Origin: Cephalotus follicularis
Lineage: Eukaryota; Streptophyta; Magnoliopsida; Oxalidales; Cephalotaceae
Assembly: GCA_001972305.1 (NCBI GenBank)
Contig: BDDD01002277.1
Coordinates: 217,216-281,215, forward strand
Direction: 5' to 3'
Length of the DNA stretch: 64,000 nucleotides
Below the pieces are notes generated by a model. It saw only the letters and a list, made by a program, of their open reading frames with translations, was not told the origin of the DNA and did not search any database. Both the position numbers and the translations under genes were made by a program. The first letter of the stretch is position 1. Each line of letters begins with the position of its first letter. This document shows, one piece after another, positions 1-11,175 of the stretch.

Positions 1-715
1 TGGTATTCTTCTCACTTTTTCCTTCTGGTTTTCTCCCAACTCTCTGGTCTCTTTCCTTTTTCTTTCTCACAGTGTTTAGCTGAGAATGAAGGGAAGGAAG
101 AGGTGTTTTATGCTGGCAGGAATCCTCTCTTTCTCCCTTGGTTCACATGCACCCATACACACCTGTGCTCTCCTATCTCCTTCCTGTTTTGGCTCCTTTC
201 CTTTCCCTTTCTGCAGGTTGCAGATGAAGATGACACATCCTTTTGCATGCACCAGGTGAAGGACACGTTTTGGAGTATGCCTGGTACCACACCAGCATCA
301 TCAACACGTCGCTTTGTGCATGTCAAGATGCCTGGATGATGCCTCAAAAGCTGTCCATTTGCATGTTATTTTGTCAGTGTATAACGTGCCCGAGGTTTGG
401 CGTTACGCATCGACGTCTTCTTTAGACGTCGACGTCTTCTCCATTTTCTACGTGAGGGCGTCGATTGTGCCTGTGCATGCGCTACGTGAGTTTGGTCCCG
501 TAAGCGTCGATGCTTTCATTATGGCGTCGACGTCTTTATACCAATACTGCGCCATTTTAGCTTAACAATTGTTTTAACATTTCTTTCCCAAAATCAATAT
601 TATTAGGGTTTGGAAAACATCATCAACGTCGAAATCTCTGACATTTTCATCAATTCAATTATAAGATTACATCTTAAAACGAAATATTACAATAACAAAA
701 ATCCCGGGCGTTACA
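1..715 (-). repeat. Element A 3' LTR, truncated by window edge
   Basis: Bases 1-715 repeat 6405-7120 almost throughout and end in the same GGGCGTTACA. On the element's sense strand the LTR begins TGTAACGCCC. About 900 bp of the LTR lies beyond the window. It contains one cluster of GTCGAC palindromes (408-538). Confidence 0.93.
408..538. repeat. GTCGAC palindrome cluster, element A 3' LTR
   Basis: Four to five copies of (A/C)GTCGA(C/T)G occur here. The best is the perfect 14-bp palindrome AGACGTCGACGTCT at 424-437; another is GCGTCGACGTCTTT near 523. The same cluster lies in the other LTR at 6811-6943. Confidence 0.85.
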
Positions 716-731
716 TCCACCACTCCTTCAA
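716..731 (-). other. Polypurine tract of element A
   Basis: On the minus strand a purine-rich run (AAGGAGTGGTGGA) ends directly at the first base of the 3' LTR, the expected position of the plus-strand primer in reverse transcription. It is less pure than the tracts of elements E and F, with two T interruptions. Confidence 0.7.
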
Positions 732-760
732 GAAATTTCATCCTCGAAATTAACACAATA

Positions 761-2299
761 CTAAAACAAATGCGGGTAACGTTCCCGGATATCATCCTCA
801 CGTTCCCAAGTCACTTCATCCGGTCGATGAAACTGCCACTAAACCTTTACCATCGAAATGGTCCGGTTCCTCAATACTTGTGTCTTCCAATCCAAGATTC
901 TCACGGGTGACTCCTCGCAGGAAAGATCATCCCTCACCGTAACTGAGTCACAATCCAGGACATGTGATGGATCTCGGATATAACCTCGTAGCATCGATAC
1001 ATGGAAGACATCATGTACGCTCGATAAAGTAGGAGGCAAGGCTAGCTGATAGGCTGCCTCCCCAACCCTCTCCAGAATCTCAAAAGGACCAATATAGAGT
1101 GGCGCTAACTTGCCCTTCTTCTCGAATCTTTGCACCCCTTTCCACGGAGATACCTTCAAAAACACGTGATCTCCAACATTGAAGGTCAAAGGTCTTCTCT
1201 TCACACTGTCGACATAGCTCTTTTGCCGACTCTGTGCTGCTAGAAACTTCTCTTTGATGAACTTGACTTTCTCCGAAGTCTCCTCCACCAAATCCGACCC
1301 AAGCAATGGTCGTTCACCAACCTCGTCCCAACAGATGGGTGACCTACACTTCCTCCCATACAGTGCCTCGTATGGAGCCATACCAATACTCGAGTGATAG
1401 CTGTTATTATAAGAAAACTCTATCAAAGGAATATGGTCTTCCCAGGTCCCAACAAAATAGATCACACAAGCCCGAAGCATATCCTCCAAGGTTTGGATGG
1501 TACGCTCTGACTGTCCATCTGTTTGAGGGTGAAAAGCAGTACTGAGATTCAATCTCGTTTCGAAGGCTGTCTGAAATCTCTTCCATAAGTTGGAAGTGAA
1601 GATCGAATCCCTATCGCAAACGATGCTCACCGGAACACCGTGCAGTCTCACAATCTCCTTCACATATAATCGAGCCAACTTGCTCGCTGAATTAGTGACG
1701 TGTGTAGGCAAAAAGTGTGCTGATTTGGTGAGTCTATCGACAATAACCCACACGGCATTATGACGATGCCTAGTCAGTGGAAATCCAGAAACAAAGTCCA
1801 TCGTGATGTGTTCCCATTTTCACTCCGCCACTGGTAATGACTGCAACAGTCCTGCCGGTTTCTGGTGTTCGGCCTTGACCTTCTGGCAAGTCAAACACTT
1901 CGTGACATATTCGGAAATTTCGCGCTTCATGCCGGACCACCAGTAAGTCTTCTTCATATCTTGGTACATTTTGGTGCTACCAGGATGGATACTGTACCGG
2001 GACTTATGAGCCCCGTAAAGCAACTCACTCTTCAACTCGCTATCATTCGGAAGACACACCCGCCCTCGAAATCTCAGAATACCATCGGCGTGTACTCAAA
2101 AATCAGACTCCGAATCCAGATTCTCTCGAATCCGCTGCAATTCAGGATCATGTGGTTGTGCATCCCTTATGTGGTCGAGTAACATAGGCCGCACCCGCAT
2201 GTCGGCCACAAAGATCCTCGGTGACTGAGTAGACGGAAACCACTCTTGGAGATCTTCCAACATTTTCCATTGTGACACCATCATACTGGCAATCATGAC
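761..2299 (-). pseudogene. Element A integrase and chromodomain-like C terminus (broken)
   Basis: This is the integrase part of the polyprotein. A zinc-binding HHCC region (CLTCQKVKAEH near 1865) is followed by the catalytic core: D in VDRLTKSAHFLP, D in VCDRDSIFTS, and E in DGQSERTIQ. After this come GPFEILERVGEAAYQLALPP and HDVFHVSMLRGYI, typical of Tekay-type elements. The C terminus (HRPDEVTWERED) resembles the group-II chromodomain-like tail of chromoviruses, thought to guide insertion into heterochromatin. In-frame stops at 2096, 1820 and 839 break it. The natural end is the TAG at 761-763. The frame is the same as in the upstream RT and gag parts, so the only damage is point mutation. 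Confidence 0.88.
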
Positions 2300-3469
2300 C
2301 TTGCGACTTAAGGAATCCGCAACCACATTCGCTTTTCCCGGATGATACTGAATACTGCAGTCATAGTCGTTAAAGAACTCTACCCACATTCACTGCCTCA
2401 TATTCAGTGCATCTTGACAGAACAGGTATCTCAGACTCTTGTGATCAGTAAAAATCTCAAACTGTGCCCCATACAAGTAATGTCTCCATTTCTAAAGAGC
2501 AAACACAACCGCAGCTAGTTCGAGATCATGTGTCGGGTAATTCTCTTCTTATGGCTTTAGCTTTCGCGAAGCATAAGCGATCACTTTACCCCGTTGCATT
2601 AATACACAACCCAAGCCCTTACCCGATGCATCACTGTATACAGCAAGGTCCTCGTTACTCTCGGGCAATGCCAAAATAGGAGCGGTAATCAATCGGTCTT
2701 TCAGCTCTCGGAAGCTGCTCTCACAATCCTCGTCCCATATGAACAAAGTTTTCTTTTGTGTCAATTTCGTCAATGGTGCGGCAATCCTTGAGAAGTTCTA
2801 AATGAACCTCTGATAATACCCTGCCAATCCAAGGAAACTGCGCACCTCTGTCACATTCCTCGGTTGCGGCCAATCTCGTACCACCTCTGTTTTCGACGGG
2901 TCCACCGCCAAGCCCTCTCCAGATACAATGTGATCAAGAAAGGTCACATGGTCAAGCCAAAATTCACACTTACTGAATTTGGCATACAGCTGCTGCTCTC
3001 GGAGAATCTGCAAAACCAACCTCAGATGGCAAGCATGCTCCTCCTCACTCCTTGAGTATACTAGTATGTCGTCAATAAACACAACGACAAACTGGTCCAG
3101 GTACGGTTGAAACACATCATTCATTAATGACATGAACGCAGCCGGTGTATTGCTAACACCAAAAGGCATCATAAGGAACTTGTAGTGACCATACCTTGTC
3201 CGGAAATCAGTCTTCTCAATATCTCCTTCCCTCACCCTTAACTGGTGATAACCCGACCTCAAATCACGTTTCGAGAATACTCTCACTCCTTGCAACTGAT
3301 CAAACAACTCCTCAATGTGTGGTAGAGGATACTTGTTCTTAATCGTTGCCTTGTTCAACATCCGGTAATCGATACAAAGTCTCATCGATCCATCCTTCTT
3401 TTTCACAAACAGTACAGGTGCTCCCCACGGGGAAAAACTAGGTCGAATAAAACCCTTATTGATCAGATC
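2300..3469 (-). pseudogene. Element A reverse transcriptase and RNase H (broken)
   Basis: This segment copies the RNA genome and degrades the RNA strand. RT motifs read in order: [35 protein letters not shown] (catalytic Asp present, with Arg where relatives usually have Ile or Leu), [13 protein letters not shown], and the catalytic FIDDILVYS near 3070. RNase H follows with [19 protein letters not shown] and ends in the [15 protein letters not shown] signature. In-frame stops at 2798, 2549, 2492 and 2390 interrupt it, and the stop at 3470 separates it from gag-protease. Reading frame is continuous with both neighbours. Confidence 0.9.
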
Positions 3470-5323
3470 TTACAACTGCAATTTCAGTTCTTTCAATTCT
3501 GCAGGAGCCATCCTATAAGGTGCCTTAGAAATATGAGCTGTACCTGGTGTAAGATCGATAACAAACTCCATATTCCTCCTCGGTGGTAATGACTCTAAGT
3601 TTGTAGGAAACACATCCGGAAATTCACTTGCAACAGGAATTTCCTTAATACTCAATGCTTTCTCCTTCCTTCGGTCAATCACATAAGCAAGATATCCTTC
3701 GCATCCCTTCTCGAGATACCTCGACGCACGAATGAAGGATATGATCGGTGTAGAAAATCCCTTGTCTCCCTTAAACTGGAAAATAGTGCCATCGGGCAGA
3801 CGAAAATCAATAGTCTTGCTGTAGCAGTCCATGTAAGCATGATGTGCTGACAGCCAATCCATCCCCAAGATGACATCGAAGTAATGAATGGGCAATACAA
3901 TCAGGTCCCCGTACAATGAAATGCCTGCCATAGACATCTCGTAACTCCTATATACGGTATCTGTATACATGGAAACTCCAGCAGGTGTACTCACATCCAA
4001 GGTATATGGCATACAGTCTGGTGTTACATCTAAACATGATGCAAATTGTGATGAAATAAAAGAATGTGATGCTCCAGGGTCCATCAACACTCTAGCAGAA
4101 AAACTATAAATATACAGTGTACCTCCAACAACCGAGGTAGACTCCGGAACCTCTGTCTGTGAAATGGTAAAAACTCTACCTTTCGCAATGCCCTTGCCGG
4201 TGTCCCTTCGCTGTGAAGGCCCCCCTACGGCCCCGCTACTAGTAGCTGGTCCAGTAGGTGCTGTAGCCTGACTCTTCGGGCAATCTCTCACTGAATGGAC
4301 AGATGCCCCACACCTTAAACACAATCCGTTCATCCTCCAGCAATCTTTCTGTAAGTGGCCTTTACGACCACAGTGATAACAAGCTCCAGTTCCCGCATTA
4401 CTCCCCTGGCTAGGAGTGCCCTGTGTGGCAGCCTGCCCAGATCTGTTCTTCGATGATTTCGTCGGAGAACCACTGCCTTGCCATTTCGAAGAAGCTGGTC
4501 TCGTCAGTCTCTGTTTATTTTGTTGTGCTCGGGCCCTTTCTGCTCGGTCCTCACTAGATATGCTCTCCAGCAACCTCGCTTTTTGAGCAACTTCTGAAAA
4601 AGTACCCAACTCCATAGCCCTGATCCTCGACCGAAGATCCGGTCGCAGACGTCTCAGAAATCTCCGTATCTTTTTCACTTCATCGGCTACCAGAAAAGGT
4701 GAATATCTGGCTAGCTCCATAAACCTGGCCTGGTATTCAGCCACAGTCATATCTCCTTTACGTAACTCAAGAAGCCCTGTCTCTCTCCGTTCTTGGTCTA
4801 CTCGGGGTACATAGGAATCGAGGAACTCTGTCTGGAATCTCTCCCATGTGGCATCGAGTCCAACTGACTCCCATCTCACTTTGACCATCTCCCACCAGTG
4901 AGTGGCCTCTCCCCATAGACGATACACGGCAAACTTCAATTTCTGTTCGTCTCTACAGTCCATTACTTCAAAGATTTTCTCCAAGTCTTGTAGCCACCTC
5001 TCAGCGATGGTAGCATCTAGCTCTCCTCAGAAGCTGGGCGGATTCTGACGCATGAATCTCTCAATGTTCCTCCCAAACTGATTACTATCCTCCCCTGGGC
5101 ACTGGTCAGGAGCCCTATGTCGAGGTTGTGCTTGCGCATAATTTCGGCGCGACTCCTCCGCATCAGCCATATTAAAGGCCATCTGCTGTTGAAAGTAATC
5201 TGCAATACGGACCATCGGATCTCTCTCATCTAGGGGAACATTTGCTGCTTGTGGAAAATTCTCCCCTTGAGGATTATTCCCCTCAACCACTCTCGGCCTT
5301 TCGCACCTTCTCCTTCCGTCCAT
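3470..5323 (-). pseudogene. Element A gag and aspartic protease (broken)
   Basis: The likely start is the ATG at 5323 (MDGRRRCERPRVVEGN), placed after a leader of about 160 bases from the primer site. The capsid-like gag region carries WGEATHWWEMVKVRWES and the run FLDSYVPRVDQERRE. Two CX2CX4HX4C zinc knuckles follow, CYHCGRKGHLQKDC (4341-4382) and CLRCGASVHSVRDC (about 4285-4326); they package genomic RNA. The protease active site reads LMDPGASHSFIS near 4075. A TGA at 5027-5029 breaks gag early and a TAA at 3470-3472 ends this part. The 504-residue stretch 3470-4984 is the longest intact segment. Confidence 0.9.
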
Positions 5324-5484
5324 AATTGGTTCCTATACAAAATGATGTCATTAGTAATCATCTCAAGGAAGCAATTCGTTAATTGTCTAAGCATACATGG
5401 AATATGCTCGATCACCACTATTGTAGTATCAATTAATTGGTTGCCAAGGATAGTATCCTAACGATAGCTTATAAGGGAATATAA

Positions 5485-5496
5485 GCTCTGATACCA
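5485..5496 (-). other. Primer-binding site of element A
   Basis: The minus strand reads TGGTATCAGAGC, the usual complement of the 3' end of plant initiator tRNA-Met. It starts four bases inside the 5' LTR (LTR edge at 5501). Confidence 0.85.
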
Positions 5497-5964
5497 CTGC
5501 TGTCACACCCCGTTTCCACATCGAGCCAACATTAAAGCGGTAAAGCAATCAACACAACATAATTCAGCTTATGCGATTTTACGTATAATCCAAAAACTTT
5601 CGATAGCGGAAGCAATAACATGAAATAAGCTGAATTTAAATATGTATCACGCATCCCATACTACGTGATACCCAAAATGTTTATATAAAAACCCAACATC
5701 AGTGTCGATCGCCCATAAACGGAGCCTGATAATACAGTACGAAATGAAATAAACCACGGTATCCATCAATACATGACAGATATAAAATCCACGTTACAAT
5801 AATCCAATTAACAAAATCATTGAATCTCATCCTCTCACCGTGTAAGGTGAGCTACTGGTTATCAAAATATGTAACCAAATATCAATTCATGAACAAGTCA
5901 GGCAATCAAAAGCAGGCATTTCATCGTCCACAACAAACACTAAGGTTCTGCAATTTTCCAGAAA

Positions 5965-6050
5965 AGGCGTCGATGTTCTACCAAAACATCGACGTTTGTC
6001 GTTTTCACACACGAAGGCATTGACGTCTTTATATAGGCGTCGACGCCTAT
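5965..6050. repeat. GTCGAC palindrome cluster 2, element A 5' LTR
   Basis: Four GTCGA-type cores occur in 85 bp. The last lies in the perfect 18-bp palindrome ATAGGCGTCGACGCCTAT at 6033-6050. Confidence 0.85.
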
Positions 6051-6810
6051 TCAGCCCAGAACGTCATCTCCATGGTTTTAACACACCAGGCCATTACCAA
6101 TCCATCCTTTACACAAGCCAATTCGAATATTCATGTAATTTACACATGCATGATTACTCCGTACATCACAGCAGTCATCACAACAAATCCAAAGATTTCA
6201 ATTCATCCATTAGCATGCAATTCATCAATGTCATTTCATTATCTTAAAACTCAAAATGCATGTATAAGATCATCACTTTCCCCTACCTTGTTGTTCCAAG
6301 TTAGGAACTAGAAAGTCCACCCCTTTAAGTCCTGGAATCCGGTCTCAGTAGCTCCAAGATTCGTCCACAGTTGCAATCCCAGGAGCTCCAAGGTTCAAAA
6401 TTGGTGGTATTCTTCTCACTTTTTCCTTCTGGTTTTCTCCCAACTCTCTGGTCTCTTTCCTTTTTCTTTCTCACAGTGTTTAGCTGAGAAGCAAGGGAAG
6501 GAAGAGGTGTTTTATGCTAGCAGGAATCCTCTCCTTCTCCCTTGGTTCACATGCACCCGTACACACTCGTGCTCTCCTCTCTCCTTCCTGTTTTGGCTCA
6601 TTTCCTTTCCCTTTCTGCAGGTTGCAGATGAAGATGGCACATCCTTTTGCATGCACCAGGTGAAGGACATGTTTTGGAGTATGCCTGGTACCACACCAGC
6701 ATGCTCAAAACGTCGCTTTGTGTATGTCAAGATGCCTGGATGATGCCTCAAAAGTTGTCCATTTGCATGTTATTCTGTCAGTGTATAACGTGCCCGAGGT
6801 TTGGCGTTAC

Positions 6811-6943
6811 GTGTCGACGTCTTCTTTAGACGTCGACGTCTTCTCCATTTTCCATGTGAGGGCATCGATTGTGCATGTGCATGCGCTACGTGAGTTTGGT
6901 CCTGTAAGCGTCGATGCTTTCATAATGGTGTCGACGTCTTTAT
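6811..6943. repeat. GTCGAC palindrome cluster 1, element A 5' LTR
   Basis: This is the counterpart of 408-538. The palindrome AGACGTCGACGTCT (6828-6841) is perfectly kept, while neighbouring cores have changed (GCATCGATT for GCGTCGATT, GTGTCGACG for GCGTCGACG). Confidence 0.85.
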
Positions 6944-7120
6944 GCCAATACTGCATCGTTTCAGCTTAACAATTTTTTTTAACATTTCTTTCCCAAAATC
7001 AATATTATTAGGGTTTGGAAAACATCATCAACGTCGAAATCTCTGACATTTTCATTAATTCAATTTTAAGATTACATCTTAAGACGAAATATTACAATAA
7101 CGAAAATCATGGGCGTTACA

Positions 7121-8080
7121 TATACGTATTATAAATATATAAATATATATAAAGATTCGATTATATTTACAAAAAATAATCGCATTATTTCATTCCATTC
7201 CAATATTGAATTAGTCACACCAACAATGGAATGGTAATCCTCAGCATAATTTCATACTAACAACCAAACAGAATAATCCTTATTTCATTCCATTCAATTC
7301 AATTTCATCCCATTCTCTATTCCATCATAAAAAGATTTTTTGTACCAAACGTCACCAAATAGGGTTTTCTTTTTTTGTTTTCATTATTAATATCGATAAT
7401 GTTTTTGCCTAAAATATTGATATATAGCTACATTCGTTTTGTTTAGATTTTAATCCTTTATCATATTATTATAAAACCAGTAATTGACTAAACCGATAGA
7501 CAATTGATCAATTATATCTTCCCTATAAAACCATTAGTCGATTAGATCGATAGATCATTGGTCGTGATGGTTAGGCACTTGACTTGTCCTGACATAGTAG
7601 GCCAAAGTTCAAGTCACCCTACTTCCACAATGTTTTATTTATTTATGTAGAGTTCAAGTCACCCTCATTCAACAATGTTTTTTATATGGATTTAAAATCA
7701 TGTTATATTCTGGATTATAACGAAGTTGAATGTGACGGAATTTGCAAACCTCGCCCTTGGCCTCCAAGGGAGCAATCTTGTCACGTTGTCTAATCGTCAA
7801 TAATTCATTTAAATCAAAATAAAAAAGAAACTAATTGTGAAATTCTGAATGGCAATAGGATGGGGTAGAGCAAATTTTGTAAGGGTGACAATCCGTGTCA
7901 AACACATTGAATTCGTGTTGGTTTTTATGAGATTCATACAATAAAATATTATTCACTAACTTACTTATTAGGCAATTATGATAACTATCATGAAAACAAA
8001 ATAAATTCTACTAAATTTGGTCAACTATTATTAACACATTTTTATAACTTTCAAAAAATTTAATGATTTTTTATTGGGAA
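7121..8080. other. AT-rich flank, no gene seen
   Basis: No coding region, repeat pair or transposon end was recognised here. The sequence is AT-rich, with short direct repeats such as CATTCCATTC near 7190-7330 and a repeated phrase TTCAAGTCACCCT near 7608 and 7651. Confidence 0.5.
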
Positions 8081-8242
8081 AAGTGATACTTTCTACTTTA
8101 ATGACCGAACCTACGGATCACATTTCATAAATCCAACCGTTGAATTAACACGCTATTTTATATAAGTAGAATATCTAATCCAACGGCTGGATTTATGAAA
8201 TATGATTTGTAGGTCCAGTAATTAAAGTGAATATGATATAAG
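8081..8242. mobile_element. MITE-like imperfect hairpin
   Basis: Two arms of about 65-70 bases face each other: 8081-8145 (ACTTTAATGACC...CATTTCATAAATCCAACCGTTG) and the reverse complement of about 8177-8242. The spacer is roughly 30 bp. This is the shape of a small non-autonomous DNA transposon. I did not find a clear target duplication, so it could also be a simple inverted duplication. Confidence 0.6.
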
Positions 8243-8469
8243 TTATATCCTATGAAAAAAAAATTCCATTTCTCTTCTTCTATTACATAAAGTACTACTT
8301 TGTAAACTAAAATTTGTGAACAATAAATTTTACATAAACAAACTTTCTGGCAACAATTAAAGTCTTGTTCTGGCTCACAACTTATGGTATTTTCCTTTTA
8401 TGGTGATGAATGATATGACATGTATATTATATTATGGTATTTTCCTTTTATGGATGTTTATGGGTTATG
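8243..8469. other. AT-rich spacer with a short direct repeat
   Basis: The phrase TTATGGTATTTTCCTTTTAT occurs twice, near 8383 and 8434. No gene is seen. Confidence 0.5.
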
Positions 8470-8520
8470 AGGGTTCAATAGAACCTAGGGCGAGCTTTTG
8501 GGTTTTTCACCCAATGAAGC

Positions 8521-8530
8521 CTATATATAG
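8521..8530 (+). promoter_or_regulatory. TATA-like box in truncated LTR
   Basis: CTATATATAG, followed by a pyrimidine-rich leader. Assigned by sequence and position only. Confidence 0.4.
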
Positions 8531-9079
8531 GCGAGTAACTCTCTTTCCTTCTCATTTTCATTTCTCTTTCCGATTCTAGAGAGATAGTGAGAGAGGGAGT
8601 TAGAGAGATAGAGGCCAGAATCAAGCAAAGAAGGAGCCATTTGATTCGTGGTAGGATATAGAACTTGAAGGAAGGATCAAAACAAGGTTTCAATAGCAAA
8701 TCCTTCCAGATCTGCATCTCAATACTTTTGAGGTAGGTTCTATGTATATGCTTTGAATTCATGCATATTGATAGAATGGAATGGTTATATGTTTATTGAT
8801 TGATAGATCTATGCTAGATGGATGAGCTAGGCCAATTGTTATGGTTAACTGCTACTTAAAATGGGAATCAGAGAGAGAATTGAGAGTTTTAGGTTTATAG
8901 GCCTAACCTCTTCTGTCTCTCGAGTATGGGTTTATGGACATGGATCTTAGTGTTTTAAAAGTGTTTTTAAGTTGTGATCGACCATGGGGGCTTATAGCTT
9001 TCCTTGGACCGAGTTTTAAACGGTTTAAACTAGATTTGAATCAATTTTCGGACTGTTTGACGAACTTTCTACGACAGTC

Positions 9080-9177
9080 AAACCGTCGATGCTTTGGCTA
9101 AAAGTGTCGACGCTTTGTGAGTGTTGACTGTCGACATTTTTGTGTAAACTGTCGACATTTTTGTGTAAATTGTCGAC
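9080..9177. repeat. GTCGAC cluster at the LTR/copia junction
   Basis: Five cores occur in 98 bp: CGTCGATGCTTT, TGTCGACGCTTT, and three TGTCGAC(A/G) copies, the last three spaced 21-22 bp apart. The copia RT similarity begins only about 15 bases beyond the last core. Confidence 0.8.
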
Positions 9178-9191
9178 GTTATGCGATCATG

Positions 9192-9400
9192 AACAAGACG
9201 AGCCTTTAATCGATCCATAGTGCCATCAGGATGATGCTTTACCACAAAGTCCCACCGATACCCAACCAACTGCTTTCCAGATGGTAAATGAACAAGATCC
9301 AAAGTTTTGTTGTTATGTAAGGCAGTCATTTCATCTTCCATAGCACGGGTCCAACTAGGATGAGCTAATGCTTCCTACACACTATTAGGCACAAATACAA
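9192..9400 (-). pseudogene. Copia reverse transcriptase, N-terminal fragment
   Basis: The peptide MEDEMTALHNNKTLDLVHLP, then GYRWDFVVKHHPDGTMDRLKARLV, matches the start of copia RT (the conserved block ending KARLVAKGYTQ). Similarity stops right after RLV near 9192. The polymerase palm with its catalytic YVDD motif is absent, so no RT could be made. Confidence 0.85.
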
Positions 9401-10858
9401 AGGAAAGGGATGACCAAAGGCAGACATATATGGAGACAGATTATTATAAGAAACAAAGTGGGAACGTGTACATTGAGCAATAAGTGACTCTGGAGCAGAT
9501 GGATCGGAGACGATAGCCAGTGGTTGTTAATCGTACTGCTGTGGAGGATCAATTGACTCTGGCACTGATGGGAGTCTACGAGAGTACACCCGCAGAGGTA
9601 AAGATCATGCCTGAGAAATAGCGGGAGGAAGAAAAAGATCCACTGTTGAAGGTTGTGGCTGAGATTCTTTACTATAATAGGGTTTGTTCTTAAAAAAATG
9701 TTACATAAGCAGATATAGACACCTGACGCCTATTTAGACTATAACAAACATATCCTTTTTGAGACTGAGAGTAACCAACAAATACACATTTTTCTACATG
9801 AGGGGAAAACTTATCAACACCAAAGCCCAAGTAATGAACAAAGCAAACACATCCAAATACCTGGGGATGAACTGACCAAAGAAGCTGACTTGGATGAAGA
9901 ACGGTATAAGGAACAACACCCTCCAATACAGAGGATGGAAGACGGTTTATGAGATGACAGGAAGTAAGAAGTGTATATCCCCAGAAAGATTTAGGCATAT
10001 TCGTGTGAAGAAGCAAACATCTGGCAACATCAAGTAAATGTTTGTTCTTGCGCTCAGCTACCCCATTTTGTTGTGGGGTGTGAGCACATGAACTTTGGTG
10101 AAGAATTTCACATGATTCAAGAAAAGATGTAAACTGGAAAGCAGAGAAATATTCACGTGTATTGTTAGTACATAGACATTTAATAGGTACATCATATTAA
10201 TTGAGAATTTCATAATAAAAAGTACAAAAAGGCTTGAAAACTTCAGTACAATCTTTTATTAAATATAACTAAGTTGTGCGACTACAGTCGTCAATAAATG
10301 TAACAAGTACTTGACACCAAATGAAGACTCATGACAAGAACCCCACACATCTGAGTGAACTAATTCAAATGGTTGAGACACACGCCTCACATCCCGAGAA
10401 GGGAAAGACACACGATGATGTTTACGTAACTGATATGTTTCACAATTAAATCGAAGACTTGACACTGATAAAGGAGTAAGCTGATGGAGTACATCTGCTG
10501 ATGGGTGACCAAGATGACAATGAGGTTTGTAGTCATCATCTATCTATTGAACAACAGCAGAAGTTACTATAATATCATGATCCAATAAATACAGACCACT
10601 AGACTCACGCCCACCACCGATCCGGCATCCAGTCTTCCGATCATGAAAAACACAAGAGGTAACAGAAACAAAACAGTACAATCAAGATCACGGGTAAGAC
10701 TACTAATAGACAACAAATTGTAAGGAAAATTTGGAATGTTATAAACAGAGGGTAGGGACATGGATGAACTTAATGATACAATACTTGTACTTGCCACCTT
10801 GGACTTAGATCCATAAGCAAAGGTTACATTGGTGGTGATGAACTTGGAGTCGCATTAG
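9401..10858 (-). pseudogene. Copia integrase region (broken)
   Basis: Reading leftwards on the minus strand: a region with the phrase YNIPNFPYNLLSISSLTRDL (10567-10797), which links protease to the GAG-pre-integrase domain; a degraded zinc finger (CETYQLRKHHRVSF, with Tyr where Cys is usual); the integrase core start PFELVHSDVWG (catalytic Asp); the block PQQNGVAERKNKHLLDVARC near 10040-10085 (catalytic Glu); and the C-terminal stretch MPKSFWGYTLLTSCHLINRLPSSVL (9690-10016). Frameshifts and stops separate these pieces. The linker to RT (9401-9690) is poorly conserved. Confidence 0.85.
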
Positions 10859-10983
10859 AAAGAAGACGTTGATCATCGATCATATGATGAGTGGCACCAG
10901 AATCAATAACCCAAGGGCGAGGAGTACTGTATAACAAACAGGGTGACTCAGGCTAACTACGTTGTGGCAATGTAGCTGTAAGG
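10859..10983 (-). pseudogene. Copia aspartic protease (partial)
   Basis: The minus strand reads PRPWVIDSGATHHMIDDQRL, the copia protease active site (WxxDSGAxxH). The catalytic Asp is intact. The N-terminal part of the protease is separated from gag by the solo LTR inserted at 10989. Confidence 0.85.
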
Positions 10984-11167
10984 CCAGATGTGATGACCCG
11001 AATTTCCTTTTGTACTATTCATGCATACATCGTACCGTATTGTACTGTATCGGACCGTATTGTATTGTATTGAATTGAGGTATTCATATACCTATTGAGA
11101 TTGTATTGGTTTTATGCATGTATAGTCGGGATTTTGGGTTGAGTTTCAGAGAGTTGGTTGAATTGAC

Positions 11168-11175
11168 TATAAAAG
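11168..11175 (+). promoter_or_regulatory. TATA box of solo LTR 1
   Basis: TATAAAAG lies 180 bases from the LTR start and is followed by a CT-rich leader, as expected for an LTR promoter. Confidence 0.6.

Larger units (their letters stand above)
1..7120 (-). mobile_element. Element A: Tekay/Del-type Ty3-gypsy LTR retrotransposon
   Basis: This is a minus-strand chromovirus-type element running from a 5' LTR at 5501-7120 to a 3' LTR cut off by the window start. The two LTR copies align from their inner to outer ends (1-715 against 6405-7120). Both LTR ends read TG...CA. A tRNA-iMet-type primer site lies beside the 5' LTR and a purine tract beside the 3' LTR. The internal domain order is gag, protease, RT, RNase H, integrase, chromodomain-like tail, which is the gypsy order. 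The target duplication cannot be checked because the other end is outside the window; the bases after 7120 are TATAC. Assignment to Tekay/Del rests on the integrase C-terminal motif and general protein similarity. Confidence 0.93.
5501..7120 (-). repeat. Element A 5' LTR (1,620 bp)
   Basis: On the plus strand this runs from TGTCACACCCC to GGGCGTTACA, so the sense strand begins TGTAACGCCC and ends GGTGTGACA. It drives transcription of element A. It carries two GTCGAC palindrome clusters, one about 160-310 bases and one about 1,070-1,160 bases from the sense-strand start. Confidence 0.93.
8470..9180 (+). repeat. Probable truncated LTR fragment
   Basis: A TATA-like CTATATATAG (8521-8530) is followed by a CT/GA-rich leader and, 550 bases on, a GTCGAC cluster. 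This arrangement resembles the solo LTR at 10989-13393. Neither a TG start nor a CA end was found. The fragment stops abruptly against copia RT sequence, so it is a junction product rather than a complete LTR. Confidence 0.5.

Noticed and set aside
103-339. Small ORFs duplicated at 6507-6743
   Set aside because: They are conserved only because both copies are LTRs of element A; the start and stop are not supported by any domain.
5485-5496. tRNA gene signal
   Set aside because: It is a 12-base primer-binding site only; no tRNA cloverleaf surrounds it or the similar sites at 24988, 32381, 38054, 44290 and 60657.
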